From positions 1 through 24,251 of the IMG/VR virus record IMGVR_UViG_3300046450_000504: a stretch of 24,251 bases of DNA; one strand, given 5' to 3'. A model generated the notes under the pieces. It saw nothing but the letters and a program-made list of their open reading frames with translations, did not search any database and was not told the DNA's origin. Shown piece after piece: positions 1 to 7,526 of the stretch. The translations under genes were made by a program, and so were the position numbers. Source of the stretch: a virus. How positions within the stretch are numbered: the stretch's first letter is position 1; every line of letters begins with the position of its first letter.

Positions 1-123
1 TTGGATAAAAAACTGGACAGCATGAGGTTGAGACATTGATCCTAACTCTTGCGGGTATTGGTGCCTGTCAGAGCCTGCTGATAAGGTTTTTGGTGATGTT
101 AATTTATTGGCTTGTCCCGCCAT
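1..123 (-). CDS. Baseplate/tail-tube-cap-like protein, N-terminal part (runs off left edge)
   Basis: The minus strand is open from an ATG at 121-123 to the window edge, giving about 41 residues beginning MAGQANKLTS and continuing through YPQELGSMSQPHAVQFFI. A short segment of the type Y-P-x-x-L-G-x-x-x-x-P-H-x-x-x-F near the N terminus resembles, from memory, the starts of gp48/gp54-type baseplate-tail tube proteins in marine T4-like phages. An AGGA ribosome-binding site lies 8 bases upstream of the ATG, and a late promoter box lies at 164-171. The plus strand also has open stretches here, but they lack sensible starts. The gene call is fairly secure; the gp48-like label is tentative because most of the protein is outside the window. 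Confidence 0.6.
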   Translation of the reverse strand, partial: MAGQANKLTSPKTLSAGSDRHQYPQELGSMSQPHAVQFFIQ

Positions 124-134
124 GTTGTTTGTCC

Positions 135-142
135 TATAAATA
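135..142 (+). promoter_or_regulatory. T4-type late promoter box, rightward
   Basis: Exact TATAAATA, the T4 late promoter consensus recognised by gp55-bearing RNA polymerase with gp33 and gp45. The expected start is near 148, about 23 bases before the gp4 ATG at 171. The gp33 gene in this same window supports late transcription of this type. Confidence 0.6.
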
Positions 143-163
143 GTTATTTAACAGTTATAGTCT

Positions 164-171
164 TATTTATA
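164..171 (-). promoter_or_regulatory. T4-type late promoter box, leftward
   Basis: TATAAATA on the minus strand (tatttata on plus). The predicted start near 158 gives a leader of about 35 bases with an AGGA site before the ATG at 123. The box overlaps the first base of the gp4 start codon and faces the rightward box at 135-142, so the two predicted transcripts overlap by about 10 bases at their 5' ends. Confidence 0.6.
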
Positions 172-617
172 TGGTTTATGCCAAGGAAATTTACAAAGGA
201 AGATTTATTCCTAAAAACCGCCAGAAGTACTTAGGCGATTTTAACAAGATCATCTATCGTTCTAGTTATGAATTAAAGTTTATGAACTGGTGTGATCGTA
301 ACGAATCAATTATTGGTTGGGCATCGGAGGAGTTAGCTATACCCTATAGAAGTCCTATGGACAATAGAGTACATAGATACTTCCCTGATTTTTATATAGA
401 AGTTAAACAGTCTGACGGCATACAGAAGTTTTTGATTGAGGTTAAGCCTGATAGATTCACTCGTCCACCCAAGGCTGGTAAGAGAAAGACTAGAAGATAC
501 TTACAAGAGATAGCAAATTACGCAGTTAATGAGGCAAAGTGGCTAGCAGCTAAAGACTTTAGTAGCAAACAAAATATGGTATTTAAACTAGTAACTGAAA
601 AAGAACTCGGCATCTAG
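171..617 (+). CDS. 4: Head completion protein, T4 gp4-like
   Basis: A 148-aa protein with the hallmark layout of T4 gp4, which completes the capsid after DNA packaging, before tail joining. The N terminus has YKGRFIPKNRQKYLGD, then YRSSYELKFMNWCD, WASEELAIPYRSP and VHRYFPDFYIEV, then FLIEVKP. The order E34, P72-D73 and E90-x-K92 fits a PD-(D/E)xK nuclease-like core, a fold previously suggested for this family; whether it cuts DNA here is unknown. There is no clear Shine-Dalgarno before the ATG at 171, but the N terminus matches the family, so this start is preferred. It is the first gene of a rightward late block of virion genes. Confidence 0.85.
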   Translation: MVYAKEIYKGRFIPKNRQKYLGDFNKIIYRSSYELKFMNWCDRNESIIGWASEELAIPYRSPMDNRVHRYFPDFYIEVKQSDGIQKFLIEVKPDRFTRPPKAGKRKTRRYLQEIANYAVNEAKWLAAKDFSSKQNMVFKLVTEKELGI

Positions 618-625
618 TATAAATA
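618..625 (+). promoter_or_regulatory. T4-type late promoter box, rightward
   Basis: Exact TATAAATA straddling the stop of the gp4 gene. With the usual spacing, transcription would begin at about 631, which is the A of the next gene's ATG, predicting a leaderless message. No Shine-Dalgarno is visible before that ATG. Confidence 0.55.
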
Positions 626-630
626 CTGGT

Positions 631-1197
631 ATGGACAAGAAACCTTTTAGTAATATACAACACGAGGCTGGTGGCACAGAGCAAACAGCTAGGTGGTATC
701 AGAAAACAGTACGAGCATTTGCTAGTGCTATAAACTCACCTAACGAAGTATTTGGCTCAGACCTAGGAGAGTTTGCTACTCAACTAGATGTAGGCTCCAT
801 GTACATGTATACTTACAATCCAAAGACAAAACAAACATTACCTTATTGGGATACCTTCCCTTTAGTAATGATAACAGAACCACTACCCAACGGGTTTAGT
901 GGACTGAACTTACATTATTTAAGCCCACTTCTAAGAGCTACTCTTTTAGATAAGGTTATACCAACAGGTGAGATAACAAGTAAGAGTAAGCTAGGAACAC
1001 AATGGCATCAATTAAGTAATTTTAGTAAGTTCCCAGAAGCACGAAGAAGTACAAAACGTTATCTATCAAATCAAATAACAAGTAGAATGTTTAAAGTAGA
1101 TCCGAAGCATTGGAAGTCTGCAATATTTTTACCAGTACAGCGATTTCAAGGAGCTAGTGATGCTCTTGTTTATCGTGAAACAATGGAGAACAACTAA
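631..1197 (+). CDS. Conserved T4-like virion-associated protein (possible gp2-like)
   Basis: A 188-aa protein with a conserved block around residues 50-115: YTYNPKTKQTLPYWDTFPLV, then GFSGLNLHYLSPLLRATLLD. I recognise this 'LPYWD-FPLV / GLNLHYL' signature from small conserved proteins of many T4-like marine phages, but its role is uncertain. It does not resemble T4 gp53, which follows gp4 in T4. Position beside gp4 would allow a gp2 (DNA end protector) counterpart, since T4 has 2-4 in that order, but I cannot confirm it. The gene lies 13 bases after gp4 and its stop overlaps the next ATG (TAATGG). A late promoter box ends 5 bases before its ATG. Confidence 0.6.
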   Translation: MDKKPFSNIQHEAGGTEQTARWYQKTVRAFASAINSPNEVFGSDLGEFATQLDVGSMYMYTYNPKTKQTLPYWDTFPLVMITEPLPNGFSGLNLHYLSPLLRATLLDKVIPTGEITSKSKLGTQWHQLSNFSKFPEARRSTKRYLSNQITSRMFKVDPKHWKSAIFLPVQRFQGASDALVYRETMENN

Positions 1198-1796
1198 TGG
1201 CATTAAGAAACTTAGACCAGTTTAGATCAAAGATTAGAAAAACACAATTAGCTCGTACTGAAAGGTTTGAAGTTACTTTTAACTTCAACCAAGTTAGGGG
1301 CCTATCTATTCCTGGAGTTGACAATGATGCCTTAAATGAAGAAGTTATTCTGATGTGTGAAGAAGTACAGATACCAGGTATGGTAGTAGCTAACAAGGAA
1401 GTAAACTTAGGCAACTGGACACATTACAGAAACGCTAATGTCGGGTTCTTAGGTAATGAAATTAACTTTACATTCATTACAGGAACAGATTGGAATTTAA
1501 GAAGAGCATTTGAGGAATGGATAAACAAATGTGTAGATACAACATCAAAACAAATTGGGTTTCCAGACGATGTCCATATGGACATTACAGTAAAGTCATT
1601 AGACATACAAGATGGTGAGTCTGCATATTGGACATTAAAAGAATGCACACCAAAGGTTTTAAACTTGATACCGTTAAGCCAAGGCACGGTTTCAATAGTA
1701 AGAAATACATTAATTATATCAGCAGCCTATTGGGAATCTGATACTATTAAAGTTGGACTTGGAAGACAAACACCAGTAGAAACAATACTGGTATAA
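1197..1796 (+). CDS. Tail-tube-fold protein (gp19/gp54-like)
   Basis: A 199-aa protein with features of the T4 gp19 tube fold: an N-terminal strand RFEVTFNF, the segment CEEVQIPGMVVANKEVNLG, then FTFITGTDWNLRRAFEEWI, and a C-terminal strand pair GTVSIVRNTLIISAAYWES. In this family, strands of this kind build hexameric rings of the tail tube or its baseplate initiator. It is clustered with baseplate-hub assembly genes (gp26 next), so a baseplate-proximal tube initiator is as likely as the main tube subunit. Its ATG overlaps the stop of the preceding gene, indicating translational coupling. Confidence 0.7.
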   Translation: MALRNLDQFRSKIRKTQLARTERFEVTFNFNQVRGLSIPGVDNDALNEEVILMCEEVQIPGMVVANKEVNLGNWTHYRNANVGFLGNEINFTFITGTDWNLRRAFEEWINKCVDTTSKQIGFPDDVHMDITVKSLDIQDGESAYWTLKECTPKVLNLIPLSQGTVSIVRNTLIISAAYWESDTIKVGLGRQTPVETILV

Positions 1797-1815
1797 TTAT
1801 TATAGGAGAAAAATT

Positions 1816-2508
1816 ATGTTACCAAAAATTGATATACCAACATTTAAAGGGAAGGTTCCCTCTACAGGAGAGTCTTACACGTTTAGACCTTTTCTTGTTA
1901 AGGAAGAAAAAATCTTAATGTTGGTTACAGAAAGTGAAGACTACAAAGAGATGGTAGAAGCATGCCAAAAGGTTGTTGAGAATTGTACCTTTGGCAAAGT
2001 TAAAGGAGATGACATTACAATGTTTGATCTACAAGATGTGTTCATTAGAATACGAGAAAAATCTGTAGGTGAGACACAAGAGTTTATTCTTACATGTGGA
2101 AACTGTAAAGGCAGATCTCCATGGGAGTTAGCACTAAGTGAATTGACTGTACAAGATTTAGACACTGCTAAAAGTACAACCGTAATACAGATTGATGAGA
2201 ATATAGCTATTAAACTTAAATGGCCTTCTAGTAGTGTAATTAAAGATGCAGGCGATACAAGCGATACTGAGATATTAGCTAAATGTATTGACGGCGTTGT
2301 TGAAGGTGAAGAAACAATTAATATGAGCGATGAGACTCCAGAAGACATTGAAGTGTTTTTAGACAGTCTCCCTTTAGATGTAATGGCAGATATGAGAGCT
2401 TTCTTTGATAGCATGCCTTATGTATCGCATACTATTAATTATACATGTAAGCATTGTGATACAAAACAAAAAGTAGAGATTACAGGTGACGATCATTTTT
2501 TCGCATAG
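1816..2508 (+). CDS. 26: Baseplate hub assembly protein gp26 (T4_baseplate family)
   Basis: A 230-aa protein starting MLPKIDIPTFKGKVPSTGE and continuing YTFRPFLVKEEKILM, the typical N terminus of the T4 gp26/gp51 baseplate family. Two CxxC pairs, C94/C97 and C211/C214, look like a zinc site. The product is expected to assist assembly of the central baseplate hub and tail. A good Shine-Dalgarno (TAGGAG) precedes the ATG. The gene ends within a slippery run: codons 228-229 are TTT TTC, followed by GCA and TAG. The -1 frame stays open through this stop into a gp51-like segment (see next entries), so this is probably also the short form of a frameshifted pair, as with lambda G and G-T. Confidence 0.85.
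   Translation: MLPKIDIPTFKGKVPSTGESYTFRPFLVKEEKILMLVTESEDYKEMVEACQKVVENCTFGKVKGDDITMFDLQDVFIRIREKSVGETQEFILTCGNCKGRSPWELALSELTVQDLDTAKSTTVIQIDENIAIKLKWPSSSVIKDAGDTSDTEILAKCIDGVVEGEETINMSDETPEDIEVFLDSLPLDVMADMRAFFDSMPYVSHTINYTCKHCDTKQKVEITGDDHFFA
2496..2502 (+). promoter_or_regulatory. Candidate -1 programmed frameshift slippery heptamer
   Basis: T TTT TTC read in the gp26 frame is a canonical X-XXY-YYZ heptamer, two codons before the gp26 stop. A slip back by one base continues as CGC ATA GCT and remains open to 2696. No Shine-Dalgarno precedes the only ATG of the downstream segment. Confidence 0.65.
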
Positions 2509-2696
2509 CTCTTTCCCAGGAACGTCTTGAAAACTTTTACAAGACGAATTTTCTGTTAATGCAAGAACATCATTATAGTTTAACGGAACTTGATAATATG
2601 ATGCCATGGGAAAGAGAGGTTTACGTTAGTATGTTGGTGTCTCACCTTCAAAAGAAGGCAGACAAAGAAAAAGAACGGCAAAAAATTAGGGGATAA
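2502..2696 (+). CDS. gp51-like tail-assembly segment, probably made as a gp26 frameshift fusion
   Basis: In the -1 frame relative to gp26 there are 64 codons from 2502 to a TAA at 2694-2696. They read ALSQERLENFYKTNF, then MQEHHYSLTELDNMMPWERE and a charged C-terminal helix. The 'HHYS..EL..M.PWERE' pattern is typical of small tail/baseplate assembly chaperones encoded just after gp26-type genes. The only internal ATG is at 2559 and has no ribosome-binding site, while 19 protein-like codons precede it, so independent initiation looks poor. A slip at 2496-2502 would give a 293-aa gp26-gp51 fusion. It ends 3 bases before the next ATG. The alternative is a separate 45-aa protein from 2559. Confidence 0.65.
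   Translation, partial: RIALSQERLENFYKTNFLLMQEHHYSLTELDNMMPWEREVYVSMLVSHLQKKADKEKERQKIRG
2523..2546 (+). repeat. Stem-loop downstream of the slippery site
   Basis: CGTCTTG (2523-2529) and CAAGACG (2540-2546) form a perfect 7-bp stem with a 10-base loop. It starts about 20 bases after the heptamer, further than the usual 5-9 base spacer, so its role in frameshifting is uncertain. Confidence 0.4.
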
Positions 2697-2699
2697 TTA

Positions 2700-5609
2700 A
2701 TGGCCAAGGAAAAAGGAACAGAAGATCTAAGAAGACTACTTAGCGAGGAGCTTGGTAAGTCAAGTCCGAGTGAAGAACGAATTGGTGATCTTAGACAAGA
2801 GTTTAAACAAAGCCAAGAAGAAATGGAGACTCACTTCGATTTCCTTAAAGAGCATGCCGGCAAAAACAAACTATTAAACATCGCCCAGGGTATTGATGCA
2901 CTTCAACAAAGAAAAATTAATAAAGCTAACCTGAACTTTGGGAAGGTAGTAAGTGAGGGGAATACAGCATCAACAGAAAGAGATAAAAAGAGACAACAAA
3001 GTAATAAACGTATAGAAACAGCGATAGCAGATATTGGCGCTAAAGTAACTGACATGCACAACAACATGGGTGGCGTGGTTAGCGGTGGCGGACAAAAAAT
3101 ATCGACAGGCAATGAAAACGATGTAGAAGTTAAAAGAACTGGCGCTAAGCCAAGCGCAGGAAAACGAAAACAGAACACGCCTAGCAAACTTGCCATGTTG
3201 GCAGTAAACATGCAGGCAGAGAAAGAAGGTAAAGTATTTAATGGTGCCTCAAATAGATGGCATGAGAATTATGAAGAGGGAGAGAAGGCCGGTAAGTTTG
3301 TTAAAGCTCCAGTTGGAGTTATCGGAGATGTTATTAGAGATAAGGGTGGGTTCAAAGACAACCAATATAGACAGGGTAGTGGCGCAAGTATGGCCATGCA
3401 AACTATTGGTGATGGTTTAGGTAAACAGGGATCCATGGAAGCTCTTAGCAAAGCTTTTGAATCAGGTTCAGAGGGTGAAGATCTAAGTAAATCTTTCAAG
3501 GCCATTGTAGAAGGATTACAAAAACAAACAAATTCTAAATCTAGAGATCCTAAAGAGGCAAAAGCGTTAACTGAACAGATAGCCAAATACCAAGTAGATG
3601 CAAAAGCTATGGGTGTAGGTGATGCTATAGATCTTGATGCGGTAATGAAACAGCAGTCAGGTGGTAGTAAATTTAAAGAACTTATGGGCATGGATCAACA
3701 GGGAGGACTTGCCTCAGCATTTTCCCCGGATCACTTGTTTGGTAACAAGGATAGTGGCGGCCTAATTAATAATGTTAGAGGCATGTTTGGTGGTAAAGCA
3801 AAAGCAGCAGTAGAGTCTGCCAAAGAACACGCAGACAGAGAGTCTCAAGGAAAAATACTACTAACAGCAAGAGATGATATTCGTCCAGCTACCGTAAAGT
3901 CTACAGACTTTATGGATGGTGAAGGCTTTGGAGAAGGTGACTATCCTATTGTTGAAGGTAAAATGCACGATCGTACTAAAGCGATACATGATAGGCAGGT
4001 TAGCGAAGATCCTAGAACAGCAAGGCGGGCCGGTAGAGGATCTATAGATTTAAATCCTCAGGGTAGTCCATTAACTATGGGGCTTAATGAGAACCTAGTT
4101 AATGAGAAAATAGCAACAGCAGAACCTGTTGCAGCAGGTACAATAGCAGCTCAACCAGCAATGGTAAGTCGCCCAGGTAAAGTAGACAAAAGAACAGGTA
4201 TTGATAAAGAACCTCTCGCTGAAAAACAACTAAATGTCTTAGAAGAGATCAGAGACATATTAAGAGACGGTGGTGGTGCAGGTGGCGGTAGTGAAAGCGG
4301 TGGTGGTATGTTTGATGGCCTTAATCCGTTTAAGAAAAAAGGATCCAAAGGGCCTAAAAAGGCTGGTAGATTCGGTAAATTTTTGAAAAGTCCCAAAGCT
4401 AAATTGGCAGGTAAAGCTCTAGGAGCTGTTGCAGCGGTTGGTATGGGTGTTTATACAGCAGTAAGCGGTGTTAACAATGCTGAAGATATGGCAGACGCAG
4501 GTGAGTTAAATGCAGAAGAAGAACAAAAAGCTAAATCAGAGGCAATAGGAGAAGGTACAGGTGGAGCAACCGGAGCATTAGCCGGAGCAGCTGCCGGAGC
4601 AGCCATTGGTTCTGTTGTTCCTTTTGTAGGAACAGCTATAGGCGGTATAATTGGCGGAGCTCTTGGATGGTGGGGAGGTAGTAAAGCAGGTAAGGCAGCT
4701 GGCGGAGCGATAGCAGATGCTATTCCTGTATCAGCTGAAGATCTCGCAGAGTCTAATGCCCAAACAGAAAATGTATTAAGCCAAATAGAAGAAAGAGATT
4801 CAGGGTTAGCCGGACAAATAAGACAAGAGGCAGCGGGTATAGAATCTACATTGTTGGCAGAAGCTGGTGATTCAGTATCCGACAAAGACAAAGCATCTAT
4901 TAAAAACGCAGCCATGGTACAGGCATTACTAAATAATCCTGATGCTACAGCAGGCATTGATAGAAACGTATCTGCCATTGATACAACTCTTGAGTCAATA
5001 GCTGGTGGAGATACAGCAACTGAAACAGGTACTGCAACACCGGTATGGCAGGGACACTTTGATGCAGGATCCCCATTTTTCCCTGATAGTGGCCTCAATA
5101 ACAAACAGTATGCACCAGCCTTTGAAACGGCTCAGGCTTATTATGACAGAACTGGCGAAGATGAACTACCGGAAGGCTGGACTCGGGATAAAGGTGGGAT
5201 GCCTGTATCTCCACCTAAAGAAATTACTGGAACAGCTAATGCAGCCGGTGCTGAAATTGCGGTTAAAGGGTCTTATAAGATGGGCAAGATGACGATGGAA
5301 GAAATTCAAGCAGGGATTCAAGATGGAAGTATTGATCCTGATAATGGCAAAGCAGCAATAGATCAACTAGGAAAACTGTCCAATATTGAAAATCTAGGTG
5401 CGCCAACAGCAGCTGCTATTGATAATACAACTAATGCTTTTCAAGATGCTATGATGGCAAATGCAGATATGCCACCAGTAATAGTAGCCCCTACTACTAA
5501 TGTAGCAAGTGGTGGTGATAGTGGGCCAACAGTAGCAGTGGCAGCTGCTTCGGGTGCACGTATAAACCGTAGCTCGTTATCTAGATGGCAAGATTCAGCG
5601 TACGCTTAA
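2700..5609 (+). CDS. Large glycine/alanine-rich tail protein, tape-measure candidate
   Basis: A 969-aa protein, the largest here, immediately downstream of the gp26/gp51 unit. The N-terminal 100 residues are charged and probably coiled coil. The middle is low-complexity, with GGG-rich linkers near residues 520-545. Near residues 565-590 and 620-665 there are hydrophobic Gly/Ala-zipper segments, including GATGALAGAAAGAAIGS and TAIGGIIGGALGWWGG, that could insert in a membrane. In tailed phages, the long gene directly after the chaperone pair is typically the tape measure, which sets tail length and enters the host membrane at infection; in T4 the corresponding protein is gp29. That is positional inference; I see no direct similarity to gp29. 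Its TAA shares the bases TTAA with the stop of the opposing lysozyme gene. Confidence 0.55.
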   Translation: MAKEKGTEDLRRLLSEELGKSSPSEERIGDLRQEFKQSQEEMETHFDFLKEHAGKNKLLNIAQGIDALQQRKINKANLNFGKVVSEGNTASTERDKKRQQSNKRIETAIADIGAKVTDMHNNMGGVVSGGGQKISTGNENDVEVKRTGAKPSAGKRKQNTPSKLAMLAVNMQAEKEGKVFNGASNRWHENYEEGEKAGKFVKAPVGVIGDVIRDKGGFKDNQYRQGSGASMAMQTIGDGLGKQGSMEALSKAFESGSEGEDLSKSFKAIVEGLQKQTNSKSRDPKEAKALTEQIAKYQVDAKAMGVGDAIDLDAVMKQQSGGSKFKELMGMDQQGGLASAFSPDHLFGNKDSGGLINNVRGMFGGKAKAAVESAKEHADRESQGKILLTARDDIRPATVKSTDFMDGEGFGEGDYPIVEGKMHDRTKAIHDRQVSEDPRTARRAGRGSIDLNPQGSPLTMGLNENLVNEKIATAEPVAAGTIAAQPAMVSRPGKVDKRTGIDKEPLAEKQLNVLEEIRDILRDGGGAGGGSESGGGMFDGLNPFKKKGSKGPKKAGRFGKFLKSPKAKLAGKALGAVAAVGMGVYTAVSGVNNAEDMADAGELNAEEEQKAKSEAIGEGTGGATGALAGAAAGAAIGSVVPFVGTAIGGIIGGALGWWGGSKAGKAAGGAIADAIPVSAEDLAESNAQTENVLSQIEERDSGLAGQIRQEAAGIESTLLAEAGDSVSDKDKASIKNAAMVQALLNNPDATAGIDRNVSAIDTTLESIAGGDTATETGTATPVWQGHFDAGSPFFPDSGLNNKQYAPAFETAQAYYDRTGEDELPEGWTRDKGGMPVSPPKEITGTANAAGAEIAVKGSYKMGKMTMEEIQAGIQDGSIDPDNGKAAIDQLGKLSNIENLGAPTAAAIDNTTNAFQDAMMANADMPPVIVAPTTNVASGGDSGPTVAVAAASGARINRSSLSRWQDSAYA

Positions 5610-6064
5610 CCGTTAGGAATTCCCAAACTATAAATTCTAGCTTGTAGTCGTTCCGCTCTAGGTCCGACTTGTTTAAACCAACGACTATCTTCCATTTCTT
5701 CTGAAGCTGTTATAAAATCTTCTGATTCAATAGCTGCTTGAAACTTCTTAAACTTGGAAAGCCTAGGACGTCCCATATTAAACATCATATTAACTAGAAC
5801 TTCTTGTACAGTACCTTGGAACTTATCCCAATCATCTCCGTACAGTGCAACACATTCTGAAATTGAAGTGTCTAAATCCTTTTCAAAACAAGCTTTAACT
5901 CTTTCTTCTGATACTAATGTACCTACTTCCTTTTCAAACTCTTCGTCTGATTCTAGTATTAAATGTCCAACTCCAAAAGTAGGATATCCTAGGTGATCTT
6001 TGTATACTTCATATACAACACCCTCGTCTACTTTTAACTGTTCAAATATATTATCTCTATTCAT
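5606..6064 (-). CDS. T4-type lysozyme (GH24 endolysin)
   Basis: A 152-aa protein close in length to T4 lysozyme (164 aa). It hydrolyses the beta-1,4 bond between N-acetylmuramic acid and N-acetylglucosamine in peptidoglycan. The catalytic triad of T4 lysozyme (E11, D20, T26) is matched by E14, D23 and T29 in NIFEQLKVDEG and YKDHLGYPTFGVGHL. Downstream blocks LVNMMFNMG and SRWFKQVGPRAERL also match the family. No signal peptide is visible, so a holin would be needed for release at lysis, or it could act in the virion. It is the last gene of the late desaturase-oxygenase-lysozyme operon, 3 bases after the oxygenase. Confidence 0.93.
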   Translation of the reverse strand: MNRDNIFEQLKVDEGVVYEVYKDHLGYPTFGVGHLILESDEEFEKEVGTLVSEERVKACFEKDLDTSISECVALYGDDWDKFQGTVQEVLVNMMFNMGRPRLSKFKKFQAAIESEDFITASEEMEDSRWFKQVGPRAERLQARIYSLGIPNG

Positions 6065-6067
6065 CTT

Positions 6068-6799
6068 TTATTCCTCTTTATTCTTTTGCATATCATACAA
6101 AAATTGTGTATGTGGTTTAACGAAACAGTTTGTTATACTGATTCTATTATCTTTATATTTATTAACTTCTTTAATACTACTATGGTTTAAAATAATAGTA
6201 TCTGTGGATGGGATCTGATGTTCCAGCCATGCAGGCCATATTATTAAGTCGCCCGTCTTTGGTTGTATTACGGTTTCTAAATTTGTATTCTTTGTACCCA
6301 TTGACCAACTAGTGTACATGTCTGATAATGGAGATTTAAATTGTAATGGTGCATGTTCTTCATCAGCTCTAACATAATATGTAGCTACTAGATAATATTG
6401 TCCATGTGAATGCCAAGGGTAAGAGTCAGTCTCATCAAAGTATGTATACCAAGCATAGTTGTGCCAAAAAGAATTAAGCTCGTTTCGTAATTGAGTGCCC
6501 AGTTCTGATTGCAACTCATAATCTATAGGTTGGGTCTCATCTAAGTAGGACATTACATGAGTCTTTATACTCCTTCGTAAGTCTTGCCAACCGTCAACTC
6601 CTTTCATTGGATCTTGCTTTAGATTAAATTTGTGTTCACCAGACTCTGTATAAATGCTAAGCTTACTCTTGTGTTTATTATCCCAATTAGATTTTAGTAA
6701 TTGCATGACTTCAATCGATGCTTGTAAGTCAGGGATTAAATCTGTTCTTACATTGTGAGCATGATATATAGGTAGGCCTAGTATCTGTTTGTTATTCAT
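6068..6799 (-). CDS. 2-oxoglutarate/Fe(II)-dependent oxygenase (TIGR02466/2OG-FeII_Oxy_5-like)
   Basis: A 243-aa protein whose C-terminal half carries the double-stranded beta-helix signature. It has H130 and H132 in YPWHSHGQYYLVATYYV, then GDLIIWPAWLEHQIP with H194 as second metal His, and R219 in NRISIT for the 2-oxoglutarate carboxylate. Such enzymes hydroxylate a substrate using O2 and 2-oxoglutarate; members are frequent in marine T4-like phages, where substrates are unknown. It overlaps the desaturase by 4 bases and precedes the lysozyme by 3, so it is a late gene. A host metabolic target or modification of a virion protein are both possible. Confidence 0.8.
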   Translation of the reverse strand: MNNKQILGLPIYHAHNVRTDLIPDLQASIEVMQLLKSNWDNKHKSKLSIYTESGEHKFNLKQDPMKGVDGWQDLRRSIKTHVMSYLDETQPIDYELQSELGTQLRNELNSFWHNYAWYTYFDETDSYPWHSHGQYYLVATYYVRADEEHAPLQFKSPLSDMYTSWSMGTKNTNLETVIQPKTGDLIIWPAWLEHQIPSTDTIILNHSSIKEVNKYKDNRISITNCFVKPHTQFLYDMQKNKEE

Positions 6800-7521
6800 T
6801 TAGAGAGTAACCAAGGTACTATAAATTTACCTGTCGTATCCCATCTACCCATTACAAGTTGGCCAGGTTTGTCGTGATGATTTGCATGATAATCTTCTCC
6901 GCCCATAAAGATATTACAAAACCAATTCAAGTTTGTAGGTGTTGCCTTAGTGCCACCGTGCCCGCCCCAGTTTATAACAAGAAACCAAATCCAACTCCAA
7001 GCAAACATAAATGCTAACCATACTACAAGCCATTTGCTTATAAGACCTAATACAATCATATTGCCGAGGTACAACCTCCAGTAATGTTTTGTAACAAACT
7101 GTGCGTCTTTTTGTTTAGAGTAGTATCTAAGAAATCCTACCTTAGGTTTTACTTCATCGTATTGTCCGAAGAATAATCTTTTAAAACCTATTTGTAATGG
7201 ACCATGAGGATCTCCCTCTTTATCTGTGTTGGCGTGATGTTGTAAATGAGATACAACATAATGTCCAGGTGGTGCTTCAGCTGTCATCACCATGAACCAC
7301 AACATTATCTTTCTACCTATCCAAGTGGGTTGGAATTGCGCGTGTGTTAACCAACGATGATACCCAGCGTTTGCTATTCGTGAAACTAGCGCTGCCACTA
7401 CAAACCACAATACAACTTGTCCTAGTGTAGGCTGTGCGTATACAAACCACAAAGGAACCCCTATTAATGCTACTGCATATAATATTACTATTTTTGCTGA
7501 TACTTTTTCTGTATATGTCAT
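6796..7521 (-). CDS. Membrane fatty-acid (acyl) desaturase
   Basis: A 241-aa integral membrane desaturase with the three histidine boxes of the di-iron family: HRWLTH (residues 55-60), HLQHH (92-96) and HANHH (212-216), separated by hydrophobic stretches (roughly residues 10-30, 35-47 and 155-185). It would insert a double bond, delta-9-like, into fatty acyl chains. The reading frame extends upstream to 7566, but those codons lie in the gp32 terminator hairpin, so the start is taken at the ATG 7519-7521 (MTYTEK). A late promoter box sits 5 bases upstream, so the transcript is probably leaderless. It overlaps the 2OG oxygenase by 4 bases. Confidence 0.9.
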   Translation of the reverse strand: MTYTEKVSAKIVILYAVALIGVPLWFVYAQPTLGQVVLWFVVAALVSRIANAGYHRWLTHAQFQPTWIGRKIMLWFMVMTAEAPPGHYVVSHLQHHANTDKEGDPHGPLQIGFKRLFFGQYDEVKPKVGFLRYYSKQKDAQFVTKHYWRLYLGNMIVLGLISKWLVVWLAFMFAWSWIWFLVINWGGHGGTKATPTNLNWFCNIFMGGEDYHANHHDKPGQLVMGRWDTTGKFIVPWLLSK

Positions 7522-7526
7522 ACTAT

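Noticed and set aside
6-144. Plus-strand open stretches in the first 150 bases (one hydrophobic, one cysteine-rich)
   Set aside because: They lack good starts and ribosome-binding sites. The minus strand has an ATG with AGGA and a baseplate-like N terminus over the same bases.
631-1197. Identification as baseplate wedge gp53 from position after gp4
   Set aside because: The sequence shows none of the T4 gp53 segments I know, so position alone was not accepted.
1941-2414. Minus-strand open frame of 157 codons
   Set aside because: It lies entirely inside gp26 on the opposite strand; Ser-rich composition typical of an antisense shadow.
4451-5104. Minus-strand Ala/Pro-rich open frame of 217 codons
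   Set aside because: It is the antisense shadow of the Gly/Ala-rich tail protein, with no ribosome-binding site or family resemblance.
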